This document shows, one piece after another, positions 35,001 through 44,035 of a stretch of DNA of 64,000 nucleotides. Made by a program: the position numbers and the translations under genes. How positions within the stretch are numbered: the stretch's first letter is position 1; each line of letters opens with the position of its first letter. Source of the stretch: Asterias amurensis (Eukaryota > Echinodermata > Asteroidea > Forcipulatida > Asteriidae); NCBI RefSeq assembly GCF_032118995.1, contig NC_092668.1, positions 7,047,501 through 7,111,500 of the forward strand. The letters are read 5' to 3'. The notes beneath the pieces were generated by a model, which did not search any database, had not been told where the DNA came from, and worked only from the letters and a program-made list of their open reading frames with translations.

Positions 35001-36724
35001 AGCCGGTACGTCGATGCGAGCTGCAGCTCATGGTTACAACGTCACCAGCGACGGTCAGTAAATGATGAGATGGCTACAGTGTACCAAGCTCAGGGAAATG
35101 GGGACGACCTGTTAAAGGAACACGTTGCCTTGGATCGGACGAGTTGGTCTATAAAAAGCGTTTGAAACCGTTTGTTATGAAATGTATATGTTTAGAAAGA
35201 TGATTTAAAAGTAGAATATACTGATCCACACAAGTATCACTCAAAATTGCACGGTTTTCTTTTTACGTCGCGAACTATCACCGTCGGCCATTTATGGGAG
35301 TCAAAATTTTGACCCCCATAAATGGCCGACCGTGTTATTGGACGAGGTAAAAAGAAAACCACGCAATTTCGAGGCATATTTGTGTAGATCATTGTATTCT
35401 ACTTTTACATCATCTTTCTAACCATATGCATTCTATAACAAACGGTCACAAAATGCTTTTCAAAGACCAACTCGACCGATCCAAGGCAACGTGTTCCTTT
35501 AAGGAGTGGCCGTCCGAGGGTGACTACTACAGTAGAAGAAAGTGAACAAGTCCATAAAGCCTGACACCACTCTCGAGGGATTGCGACGCATCCTGATCAG
35601 GAAATGGCAGGGGATTGACCAGGTACAGATCAGAGGTCTCATTGGGAGTATGAGAAGACGACTCCTTGGCGTACAGGACAGTGATGGAGGACACACTAAG
35701 AACTGAGGACAGGATATCAGCAGTTTTAGAGTTAAAGATACGGCAATAAATTTTATGGTCAAGTAAACCAAACGAGTTTGTGTCTTTTGTCTTGATTTTG
35801 TCTGTGTGTGAGGCTTGTGTGAGTTCCCTTCTGGAATTGGGGTGAATAGGGGCTTTTGCAACTTTTGAAATTCGACCTTAAGCCACTCAAGTGCCCATAA
35901 ATCCACCCAACAACATCGTAGCGCAACACAAGATGTTTCAAAATGTGCAGAAATTAACGGTTTATAGAAATGAATAATTATTTTTTGGTATACTATTTCA
36001 GGTTCCGATAAATCTGACCATTTGTAAGTGTTTAGATACTTTATTGGCACAGTTTATAAGGGAGGTTTGCAGAGACACCATGTGAATATCTCGTTTCTAG
36101 TAGTGTTGGTTTTGAAAAGAACCTGTGGCTATAAACAACTACTCCAAATAGAGGTACTCACATTGTGTTACTGGCCTGTATGCTTCGTTTTTGGAAGGGC
36201 AAGGGCACTAAGGCATTTTCTCCTTGGTAAAGAGCACCCTATGAGGAACCTGTAAATTTCTTCCTCAAATATTTCAATGGCATCAAGGCAATGAGCAGGG
36301 GGCATAGAGGCAATCGCCTCCATTGCCTCCAGAAAACTTCTTTTAAGAATTATCCTGGTGTAGAGTTTGTTTGCTGTACCTGACAGACAAAGATAAACAG
36401 GCCTTGAATTATCCTACGGCACCCACAGTAAATAGACCGATCCATTAAGCTCCGCCCCATTGCGTATTAACCAATCACAACCCAATGCACAACCAAATTA
36501 AATGGTCCAGTGACCAGGGTACTAATGTTGGAAGCACTTTGAGACGCCCTTCAGGTGTTAAAAGTTCTATTATCTTATCGGTAGATTGACATGTGCACTG
36601 GAATAAGACTAATAAACAAATACAACTCATTACTAATATTCTCGTTCTCTTTCTTGTCCTTCAGGCCAGAGCAAAACAGAGGGAGTTTGAAAGAGAATCT
36701 CTGCACAGCGCTATGTATTCATAA
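26090..36724 (+). CDS. RNF181: E3 ubiquitin-protein ligase RNF181 homologue, five exons
   Basis: Exons: 26090-26172, 29193-29237, 29746-29837, 30743-30927 and 36665-36724, all GT/AG and in consistent phase, giving 154 aa (human protein 153). The start [10 protein letters not shown] matches vertebrate RNF181 and has an in-frame stop 6 nt upstream. A RING-H2 zinc finger spans residues 77-117 (C77, C80, C95, H97, H100, C103, C114, C117) and is followed by the family hallmark [16 protein letters not shown]. The last exon ends HSAMYS, like the human HGAMYT. RING-H2 proteins of this family recruit an E2 enzyme and transfer ubiquitin in the cytosol. The 465 bp of coding sequence occupy 10.6 kb because introns 1 and 4 are filled with mobile elements. 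AATAAA overlaps the stop region at 36723. All zinc ligands are present, so the product should be functional. Confidence 0.96.
26904..27157 (+). mobile_element. tRNA-derived SINE in RNF181 intron 1
   Basis: A tRNA-like head (GGTAGTCTAGTTGGTAAGAC as A-box region, GGGTTTGAATCCC as B box) is followed by a short body. A near-identical stretch TGGGTAAAATCAAAATTA precedes (26877) and ends (27130) the unit, either a long target duplication or two tandem copies. Loss of normal tRNA stems argues against a working tRNA gene. Confidence 0.65.
27231..28066. mobile_element. TU-like foldback element with GATCGACC-type tandem repeats
   Basis: Inverted arms of about 370 bp (27231-27605) and 320 bp (27745-28066) begin and end with TGTTGGGCGCGATCGGTCAA and its complement. 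The arms are made of tandem units of about 19-35 bp around GCGCGATCGACCGAT, itself close to a palindrome. The spacer carries ACCATAGTGATTTATATAGT, related to sequence at 58034. TAGG borders both ends, and a longer copy of AGGTACATGTAG lies just outside each end (27218, 28068), a probable target duplication. The architecture recalls the sea urchin TU foldbacks. No protein is encoded. It lies in intron 1 of RNF181. Confidence 0.85.
28396..28985. mobile_element. TTAA element, family A, split by a SINE
   Basis: Complete ends with TTAA at 28396 and 28982. The two halves are separated by the SINE at 28604-28825. Confidence 0.85.
28604..28825 (+). mobile_element. 5'-truncated SINE with LINE-like tail
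   Basis: Body with GACCAGGGGACTAATGTAAA and GCGCTATATAAGAACTTG, then a (TTA)n tail, flanked by the 5 bp duplication AACTT (28599 and 28826) inside a family A element. The tail matches CR1/L2-type 3' ends, the likely mobilising LINE. Confidence 0.8.
29427..29630. mobile_element. TTAA element, family D, partial
   Basis: Shares TACATGCTAAAATAATTTT, the GAGACGAAAA fold and TACAAAAAGTACCC with the complete copy at 17708, but lacks the left part. In RNF181 intron 2. Confidence 0.6.
29900..30016 (+). mobile_element. tRNA-derived SINE head
   Basis: GGATGAGTGGTCTAGTGCA and the B box GGGTTCGATTCC, then CACTTGTGCCCTTGAGCAAG. The element is cut at 30017 by a family B TTAA insertion. In RNF181 intron 3. 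Confidence 0.65.
30021..30381. mobile_element. TTAA palindromic element, family B, copy 2
   Basis: Complete, TTAA at 30017 and 30382, inserted right after a SINE sequence. Centre GGCCATTTTGTGGAGTTAAA and its complement. Confidence 0.85.
30386..30735. other. Intronic repeat-like sequence
   Basis: Contains CTCTACCAGCCATGCTCCTA and similar stretches that look like SINE body, but the family could not be fixed. The RNF181 branch point and acceptor for exon 4 lie at the right end. Confidence 0.3.
30945..31700. mobile_element. Two SINE or LINE-tail fragments
   Basis: 30945-31290 reads on the minus strand as a LINE/SINE 3' region ending in (TTATT)n near 30950, with AAGCGCTTTTCATGCCCGAA. 31300-31700 is a + strand tRNA-derived SINE: TTGGTTTGAGTCCTGC as B box, TTAAGCAAGACACTTAACC, and a GTGCGCTATATAAGAATAG tail. 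Confidence 0.6.
31902..32518 (+). mobile_element. 620 bp non-autonomous DNA transposon, copy 1
   Basis: Terminal inverted repeats CATGGAGGAAGGAATAGAAG with the complement at the right end. The 7 bp duplication CTTGAAC lies on both sides (31895 and 32519). Copy 2 at 33516 is inverted and highly similar. No transposase is seen. A 7 bp duplication is uncommon and would suit Dada- or P-like relatives. Confidence 0.85.
33199..34197. mobile_element. TTAA element, family A, split by the 620 bp transposon
   Basis: Ends TTAAAGGCACTGGACACTGG and CAGTGCCTTTAA, interrupted at a GATACAC site by the inserted 620 bp element. Confidence 0.8.
33516..34138 (-). mobile_element. 620 bp non-autonomous DNA transposon, copy 2 (inverted)
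   Basis: Same terminal repeats as 31902-32518 in opposite orientation. Flanks AATACAC (33509) and GATACAC (34139) are a 7 bp duplication with one later change, since uninterrupted family A copies read GATACAC. With copy 1 it makes a 620 bp inverted pair about 1 kb apart inside RNF181 intron 4. Confidence 0.85.
34511..36054 (+). mobile_element. Internally deleted Tc1/mariner transposon with long terminal repeats
   Basis: TA dinucleotides border both ends. Inverted repeats of about 215 bp (34511-34725 and 35845-36054) begin AACTGCGCCAATAAAGTATC. Near 34950-35090 the DNA reads [16 protein letters not shown], a Tc1-type helix-turn-helix start. Near 35555-35704 it reads [12 protein letters not shown] and [12 protein letters not shown], ending in GGHTKN, a Tc1-type C-terminus. 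The whole DDE catalytic core is absent. A family B TTAA element (35116-35498) sits where the core should be. The copy cannot encode a transposase. Confidence 0.8.
35116..35498. mobile_element. TTAA palindromic element, family B, copy 3
   Basis: Complete, with TTAA at 35112 and 35499; centre GGCCATTTATGGGAGTCAAA and its complement. Nested in the Tc1-type remnant. Confidence 0.9.
36171..36342. mobile_element. GCCTGTATGCTTCG-type MITE, copy 1
   Basis: Shares TGGCCTGTATGCTTCGTTTT, GGCATTTTCTCCTTGGTAAA, GCACCCTATGAGGAA and GAGGCAATCGCCTCCATTGC with copies at 49411, 53487, 57194 and 63705. SINE-like sequence follows near 36500-36560 (GTCCAGTGACCAGGGTACTA). Confidence 0.65.
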
Positions 36725-36879
36725 TAAAAGATTTTGAAGGTGTGGCTAGGAATGTCTTAATGTAGAGAAAGTTAACTCAAGGAGGAACATTGAGCTACAT
36801 CGGTAGGTGATGTATCAAAAGTATTCTTCCAAAGTTCAGTACACTGTTTGGGAGGGGGGGGGGGTTGCTAGAGAGGGTG

Positions 36880-36995
36880 ACAGGGTTTGCCCAAATCAGC
36901 ACCTCAGCAAGTAATATTTTTCAGGGAGCTTTCTACCATCATTATTTTCAAATTGTGTGGACATTGTGTTTTATGTCCTACAAAAAGTAGCCAGA
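36880..36995. mobile_element. TTAA element, family D, fragment
   Basis: CAGCACCTCAGCAAGTAATA to CTACAAAAAGTAGCC only. It lies just 3' of the RNF181 stop region and may be part of its 3' UTR. Confidence 0.5.
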
Positions 36996-37175
36996 CCCGT
37001 TGTAATTGCGAGCAATGTAAGGCAACTTTGTTTTGTAGTCAGTGACTGTTGAGTGATAAGATATCTAGAAGATCTTTGACCCTGTGACTTTTTAAAAGCC
37101 TTGCCGATCTCGTGTTCATCGGACAAATGTCAACTTACAGCAATATTGGGAATTATCAAAGGCCAGTATCTGCAC

Positions 37176-37549
37176 TTAAAGCCATTGGACACTTTCTGTA
37201 AACAGTATCGTCCAAAGGCCCACACTTCATGTATTACAAATTATATAAAATAACAAACCTGTGAAAATTTAGGCTCAATCGGTCATTGGAGTCAGGAGAA
37301 AATAACGGGAAAACCCACCCTTGTTTCTGCAAGTTTCGCTGTGTCATGACATGTGTTTAAAATAAATCCGTAATTCTCGATATCAAGAATTGATAACTGT
37401 TTTAATGTTTTCTCAAAAAGTAAAGCATTTCATGGAATAATATTTCAAGGGAAGTCTTAACCATTACCCTCTGTAAACCCTGTAAGTTATTTGTTAACCT
37501 GTGAACTTTAAAAAAAAAATTCTGTTCCGAAAATGTCCAATGGCTTTAA
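37176..37549. mobile_element. TTAA palindromic element, family C, copy 1
   Basis: Ends TTAAAGCCATTGGACACTTT and AATGTCCAATGGCTTTAA. The centre has ATTCTCGATATCAAGAATTG. Other copies at 61514 and 62425. Confidence 0.8.
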
Positions 37550-38025
37550 TTGGGAAGGTACACCTTTGGTAATTACTCAAAAAAATAAATGGCCATAAAA
37601 CTTCCCTGGTATAGAAGCACACTTGCAGCTGTTGGTAATGTGTAACAATTTGGGAAACAACTACCTATAAAGGAATGTCAAAGAGGGATTCAAAAATATT
37701 TGAAATAGGGCCGATTTCCCGGTCTTCAAGTTTGTGAGAAAAAAAAGTTAAAATCTCAGAGCAACATTTCAGACAAGTTACATATACATTGTACATGCTA
37801 AAATAATGTTTGTCTCCTGAGACAAAAGTTATTTTCCTGACATTGTTTACTCATTTCTCAAAAACTGCAGCACCTCAGTAAGTTATATTTAAAGGAAGCG
37901 TTCTACCATCATTATCTTCAAACCATGCAATTTAATGTAAATCCGTGGACATTGTGTTTTGTGTTTTGTGTCGTACAAAAAGTACCCAAACTTAAGTAAT
38001 TACTAAAAGTATACACTGCCTTTAA
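37550..38025. mobile_element. Mixed TTAA element remnants (families A and D)
   Basis: The left part resembles family A (GGTAATTACTCAAAAAAATA). From about 37735 it follows family D (TACATGCTAAAATAATGTTT, CAGCACCTCAGTAAGTTATA, GTACAAAAAGTACCC). Confidence 0.5.
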
Positions 38026-38250
38026 GTCTGTCTCTGATAGCCCACTTCTTAAAGGCGTGTCTTACGACGCATCTGGTTTATATTAGAGACCTTCTTTCAT
38101 CACAGGATGTACTGATTGTCGCATCCTGGAGACTTTGTCCGTGACCTTTGCAAACATACACTTTCACCCGTTACACCGCTGTAGAGCAAGGCTCACCCAC
38201 CCACACATTGTGTTTCACTGTGTAACCTTCACCCCTTCCTACAGAATAAC

Positions 38251-38308
38251 TACCCCTCCACCCCCCCCCACCCTCTCCACCCCACCCCACCCCCCCCCCC
38301 CCCCACCA
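38251..38308. repeat. C-rich low-complexity tract
   Basis: Runs of C broken by CA, AC and TCC. The surrounding 38026-38826 shows no supported gene. Confidence 0.8.
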
Positions 38309-38826
38309 CAGATTACACAACTTGAAGTGAAAAACATGTCTCTAATAGCTGACATTATTAGAATGTTGTTAAAAAAAGATTGCTTGGAACACTTGCCATG
38401 CCTACATTGTTAGAACTGTTGAAGATGTTTATTTTGACAAAATGTTCTGCGTAGACTGTTTCAGATCCCGCTTGTTTTTGTCATATGTATGGCTGACAAG
38501 AGCATTGTGTTGGTCCAACAAACTGGATTACGTATTTTTTTAAATAATACAAAAGTGGTTCACTGGGTCATTCTGACTGTGTTGAGTGCTCTTAGGTGTT
38601 TGGGCACGTCTTTGAAAATGTTTTTTTCTCCCCTTTCTTTCTTCCCCGTGAAATTTCTCTGAAAATGTTCTTATACATAATACTGGTACTTCCAAAGCTC
38701 AACGTTTCTTGAACCTGGTACATTGACTACGATTAGTAGATGACGTTGACATGATAAGCATTACATCATGCTGATGTCACCAGTGCCCAATTTCAGGAAC
38801 AGAAAAGGGTCAGTAAACGAAGAATT

Positions 38827-39763
38827 TTAAGGCACTGGACAGTGGACACTATTGGTAATTCCTCAACATAATTGTTAGCATACAAACATACTTGGTAATA
38901 ATATTCATTCAAACCTACTCGGTAACGAGCAATTGAGAGCTGTTGATAGTATAAACCATTGTGAGAAACCACTCCCTCTGAAGAGAAAGAAACAATTTCT
39001 CACTCAAATGTTTAAAGGCAGTGGACACTATTGGTAATTGTCAAAGACCAGTCTTCTCACTTGGTGTATCTAAACATATGCATAAAATAACAAATCTGTG
39101 AAAATTTGAGCGCAATCGGTCATCGGAGTTGCGAGATAACTATGAACCACCCTTGTCACACAAAGTTGTGTGCTTTCAAATGCTTAATTTCGAGACCTCA
39201 AGTTCTAAACTAGAGGTCTCAAAATCAATTCGTGGAAAATTACTTCTTTCTCCAAAACTACCGGTACGTCACTTCAGAGGCAGCCGTTTCTCACAATGTT
39301 TTATACTATCAACCTCTCCCCATTACTCTTTACCAAGTAAGGTTTTATGCCAATAATTATTTGAGTAATTACCAATAGTGTCCACTGCCTTTAATTGGTA
39401 ATTACTCAAAATAATTATTATCATAAAACCTTACATGATTACGATTAATGGGGAGAGGTTAATGGTATAAAACAATGTGAGAAACGGCTCCCTCTGAAGT
39501 AAGGTAGTTTTGTATTTTTGTAGATTGTATTTTTCCACGAATTTGATTTCGAGACCTCATATTTGAGGTTTGAGGTTTCGAAGTCAAGCATCTGAAAACA
39601 CACAACTCTGGTGACAAGGTGTTTTTTCTTTCATTATCTCGCAACTTCGACGACCGATTGAGCTCAAATTTTCCCAGCTTTGTTATTTTATGTATATGTT
39701 GAGATACACCAACTGTGAAGAGTAGTCTTTGACAATTACCGACATAGTGTCCACTGTCTTTAA
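38827..39763. mobile_element. Cluster of three family A TTAA elements
   Basis: 38827-39010 is a partial copy. 39012-39394 is a complete copy in inverse orientation. 39391-39763 follows directly, sharing TTAA, in forward orientation but lacking the outer 15 bp of its left end. Abutting insertions at one TTAA recall 19260-19644. Confidence 0.8.
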
Positions 39764-40118
39764 ATTGTGTTTGAGACCTCAGCTGAGGTCCTGAATTCAA
39801 AACATCTGAAATCCCTCAACAAGAGAAAGGTGTGTTGCAGCAACTAACAAATTTCAGTAAACATGGAGACGTTTATCACTTGTTTTGGAAGGGAGTTTAC
39901 CGGTAGTTCCTAAATATTGTTATGTATCCTGATCATCTGATTCTAAAAACCTGATTCCTTTCCAAACCTCAAAAGGAAATTAATTGGCATTACATTTTTA
40001 TGTATCACACTTCCCATTTGATTTGAATTATTTTTGTTCTTCAATTCATTTATCCTGGTTGTTAAAGGGTATTATGTACTTTTTCCTAACAAAAAAACAC
40101 AATTTCCACAGGTATACA
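39764..40118. other. Unassigned sequence
   Basis: AT-rich; nothing recognised. Confidence 0.4.
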
Positions 40119-40477
40119 TTAAAGGCAGTGGACACTATTGGTAATTACTCAAAATAATTATTAGCATTAAACCTCACTTGGTAAAGAGTAATGGGGGTAG
40201 GTTGGCAGTATAAAACATTGTGTGAAACGGCTCCCTCTGAAGTGGAGTAGTTTTCGAGATAGAAGTAATGTTTTCACGAACTTGATTTTGAGACCTTATA
40301 GTTAGAGTTTGAGTTCACGAAATCAAGCATCTGAAAGCAAACAACTTCGGGTGATTATTGCTTTGCAACTTCGAGGTCTAGTTCAAATTTTCACTGGTTT
40401 GTTTTGTGCATAGGTTGAGATACACCATGTGAGAAAACTGGTCTTTGACAATTGCCAAAGGTGTCCAGTGTCTTTAA
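40119..40477. mobile_element. TTAA element, family A, complete copy
   Basis: TTAA at 40119 and 40474; forward orientation. Confidence 0.85.
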
Positions 40478-40781
40478 TTTGGAACAATTTATACAGGAAA
40501 GTTGCAATTTGGACAAGTACGGACAAGGTTTATTTTTTCCACAGTAACATTGCTACACAGGCAATAATGAAATATACACTTTTTGCCTATATTGTGGTCT
40601 CCTTTAAAAAGCTTACTCACACGTCCTGTTAAAATTAGTCATAAGACTTAACCCTTGTCTTAAATCAGACACAAGGAATATGTAAAGGAATGGTATTTGG
40701 GTAACATCTCGGTTGTGCACTTTTGGTTCATCATTGACACAGCAATTGTTCTTTAATATAATTAAATAACAATTGAGATTT

Positions 40782-41345
40782 AACTGCTACACCAGTGGTT
40801 TTCAAACTGTTGGGAATAAAATGGACACCGGAAAAAAAAGGTGTGTTCATGATTGTGACTGCAGTACTGCACATATGCAAAGTATTTTTGATATCTTAAA
40901 GACACTGGACACTATTGGTTATTGTCAAAGACCAGTCTTCTCACTTTGTGTATCTCAGCATATACATAAAATAACAAACCTGTGAAAAGTTCAGCTCAAT
41001 GGGTCGTCGCAGTTGCGAGATAATAATGAAAGAAAAAAACACCCTTGTCTAACGAAAATATGTGCTTTCAGATGCTTGATTTCGAGACCTCAAATTCTAA
41101 ATCTGAGGTCTCGAAATCAAATCCGTGGAAAATTACTTCTTTCTCTAAAACTACATTACTTCAGAGGGAGCCGTTTCTCACATTGTTTTATACTATCATA
41201 TACTATTTTGTCCATTGCCTTTAATAATGACATTGCGATAACTGCTACATAACTGATTTTCAAACTGTTGGGCATAAGATGGACACAAACAAAATGTGTG
41301 CCTGTGATTGTGACTGTGCAGTACTGCACATATTATGCATTTTTT
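40782..41345. repeat. 105 bp direct repeats around a family A element
   Basis: 40782-40886 and 41240-41345 share AACTGCTACA, TTTTCAAACTGTTGGG, GATTGTGACTG and CAGTACTGCACATAT. Between them lies an inverse-orientation family A element at 40896-41224 with TTAA at both ends. The repeats are too long to be target duplications, so a tandem duplication took place before or around the insertion. Confidence 0.65.
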
Positions 41346-41487
41346 TTATGAAAACAAATCACTATAACTGTTTTAAATTGTACAATGAAATTGTTATACC
41401 AGAGATTGTAAAACCTAAATTGTGAATGGAATTTATTTATATTATTGATCAACCATTTTCTTACCTTAAACAGTATTAGATATCCCT

Positions 41488-41737
41488 TCACTCTCTTAGT
41501 GTAAAAGAGTGAAAATTTCACTCCCTTGTCCGAGTGGTGTTAGTTTCACTCTTTTGAGAGTGAAAGTCAATCTGTGTCACTCTTTTTGAGTGAAATTGGA
41601 ACAAACTTCACTCTACATCGATTTGAAAGTACCCGTCTTTCACTCTAAAAAGAGTTGTCCACCATAATTTTTATGTCTCTTTGCAAGAGTGGTATGGCGG
41701 ACAAAACGACTGGTTTTCACTCTTACATTAAGAGAGC
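41488..41737. mobile_element. MITE with TTCACTCT/AGAGTGAA motifs, complete copy
   Basis: Terminal region CTTCACTCTCTTAGTGTAAA at the left and TTTTCACTCTTACATTAAGA at the right, with several internal inverted TTCACTCT pairs. Relative of 3685-3872. Confidence 0.65.
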
Positions 41738-41762
41738 AAACTAACTCATTTTTGTGTAACAT

Positions 41763-42332
41763 TGAAGGCACTTGACAATGTACACGTTTGGTATTGTCAA
41801 AGATCAGTCTTCTCACTTGGGTTATATCCCAACATATGCATACAAAAACAAATCTGTGAACATTTAGGCTCAATTGGTCACCAAATTGCAAGAGAATAAT
41901 GAAAGAAAAACCACCCATGTTGCATTACTTTGTGCTTTCAGATGCACAGTATAAAACAATTATTTTTGGTCCGTTTATAAAGGCACTGTCAAAATAACTG
42001 TTAGCATCAAAACCTACTTGGTAAGAGCAAATAGAGAACTGTTGGGAGTATAAAACATTGTGAGAAACCGCTCCCTCTGAAGTGACCTAGTTTTTTGAGA
42101 AAGAAGTAATTACTCACGGAAATATTTGAAATGATTTCACTGTGTTCTGAAAATCAAGCATATGGATGAAAGCACACAACTTGCGCGACAAGGGTGTTTC
42201 TTTCATTAGTCACTCGCACATTCGACGACCCATTAATTGAGCTCAAATTTTCACTGGTTTGTTAGTTTATGCATATGCTGAGATTCTACCTCCATGCACC
42301 AAGATAAGAAGACTGATGTCCAGTATCTTAAA
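41763..42332. mobile_element. Two decayed family A elements
   Basis: 41763-41942 is an inverse partial copy. 41977-42332 is a forward copy ending GATGTCCAGTATCTTAAA. Both are more diverged than neighbouring copies. Confidence 0.65.
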
Positions 42333-42835
42333 ACTGAGACCTAAACTTTGTCTTTTATACAGTTGTCACATTAAATCGCTTATTTCGGACCCATTTACAA
42401 ATGATTTAGTCTGTAAATAGTTTATACTTCATTTGTTTTTATTATAATGATTTGGAATATTTTTCCTTTCATCGGAAGGTTAAAGTGTAGAGCAGCTTCA
42501 GTTTACTGCAGGGGTGGAACAAACTTTAAAGACGTTATTGGAAGATTAAACACAAGACATGTAACCAAAGGTTGACCTGTGTGTTATGATTCATAGTTTA
42601 TATTGTCACTCCCCTAAACAGGAAATGTACCCTTCCTGGCTCTTTTATTCAATTAAAGGGGGTGTCATGGGGACGATTCAAATAATGGGAGTGGTCCATA
42701 CAGAACAAGGGAGTTTTAAGCACCCTTTGCAGATACACTGGACGATGTGCATGTATTTTGTTTTTATTATTCAAATGCATGACCAATTGAGTCAACATGT
42801 TCAATTTGTTGTACCAAGTGAGAATACTGACGGCA

Positions 42836-42980
42836 ACTTCACCAAACTCTTCCTAACCTAGGATTAATCTTAGGACTCGTGAGTTAAGCTCCGTATCTGA
42901 AGACGTTAGGACGCATTGAACCAATTAGGACGAGTAACTTGTTCTGAACGGGTAGGATTAATTCTAGCGTTTGGTGAATT
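42836..42980. mobile_element. Small MITE with TTCACCAAAC termini
   Basis: Left CTTCACCAAACTCTTCCTAA and right GCGTTTGGTGAATT are inverted, with TAGGATTAAT near both ends. The rest of 42333-43813 is unassigned. Confidence 0.5.
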
Positions 42981-43813
42981 CGCAAAGTTATAATCTGCGA
43001 TATTCTGTCGGACGTTTGTTTGGAAATAATGTACCGATGAAAAGCTCTATTACCCCGCCTGTCCCTTCCCCGAACACACCACTCTCAAACAAGTTCCTCG
43101 GACATTGGTAAACGACAACAAATTATCGTCTCGCTGAGGCTAGTTAATGCACTTCCTTATTTTGTCTATTGACTTTAACCCATCATCTTTAGGTCTTGAG
43201 AAAGACCTGCATTCTTAACAAGGTGTTTCCTCAATACTGCCAACAGAAAGAGCGAAGTCATTGTTTGTAAACACTCGTGGGATTGTAACTTGTAAATTTG
43301 AAGACTGGGCATTTGAAGTTCAATTCTTGTAAATTCAATAACAGGTTACAAATTAGAGCCAAATTGGATCCACGTACGCCCCAAAGTGAGTCAAGAAACT
43401 AATTTGGTGTGCTTTGAAAAAACTCCAGATGTATCTTTTCTTTATGTGGATCTTGTTAATGAAAGACAAAAAGGCTACGTCTACGGCTAGATATGGCATG
43501 GCTGTACGGCTGGAGCCGAAGCATAGACTTCTATTGAACCAACGAACCCTTGAAGCATTAACTAAACTTGTACAAAATACCAATGAAACCAGGCACCGCC
43601 GTCCGTAGACTCGGTCACTTTTTGTGACCTTTGAAAGTCCGTTTATAGACGCGCCTTATTTGCAGAGAAAACGTTGTACTCGAGCTTTATAATCTATGGA
43701 ACGCGAACGAGGAATAAACTGCGGTTAATTCATGAAAAAGACCGAGCGATTGATGTAAAGTACTATAAGCTATACAAGTTGGTGTTTTGATAATTTATGA
43801 CTCTTTGGCATTC

Positions 43814-43820
43814 TATATAA
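43814..43820 (+). promoter_or_regulatory. Possible TATA box of the MINPP-like gene
   Basis: TATATAA lies 216 bp upstream of the start codon. It fits a 5' UTR of about 190 bp if transcription starts some 30 bp downstream. Confidence 0.3.
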
Positions 43821-44035
43821 AAAAAACTTAATCATACTGCCCCGTTCTAGTAGTTTCCTTCCTACATGGTGTGACTAATACAACCAGGGTAACGTGAGTC
43901 ATTCTCAGATGTCTGTTTAAAACACGTACCTTGATGACCGCTCCTTTTTCGCACTCGCTGTCGAGCACTTGGTCGCAACACATCCTTTTAGAGAAACTTT
44001 CCCTTCTTTAGTTGAACACTTTCAACCGCTTTAAA

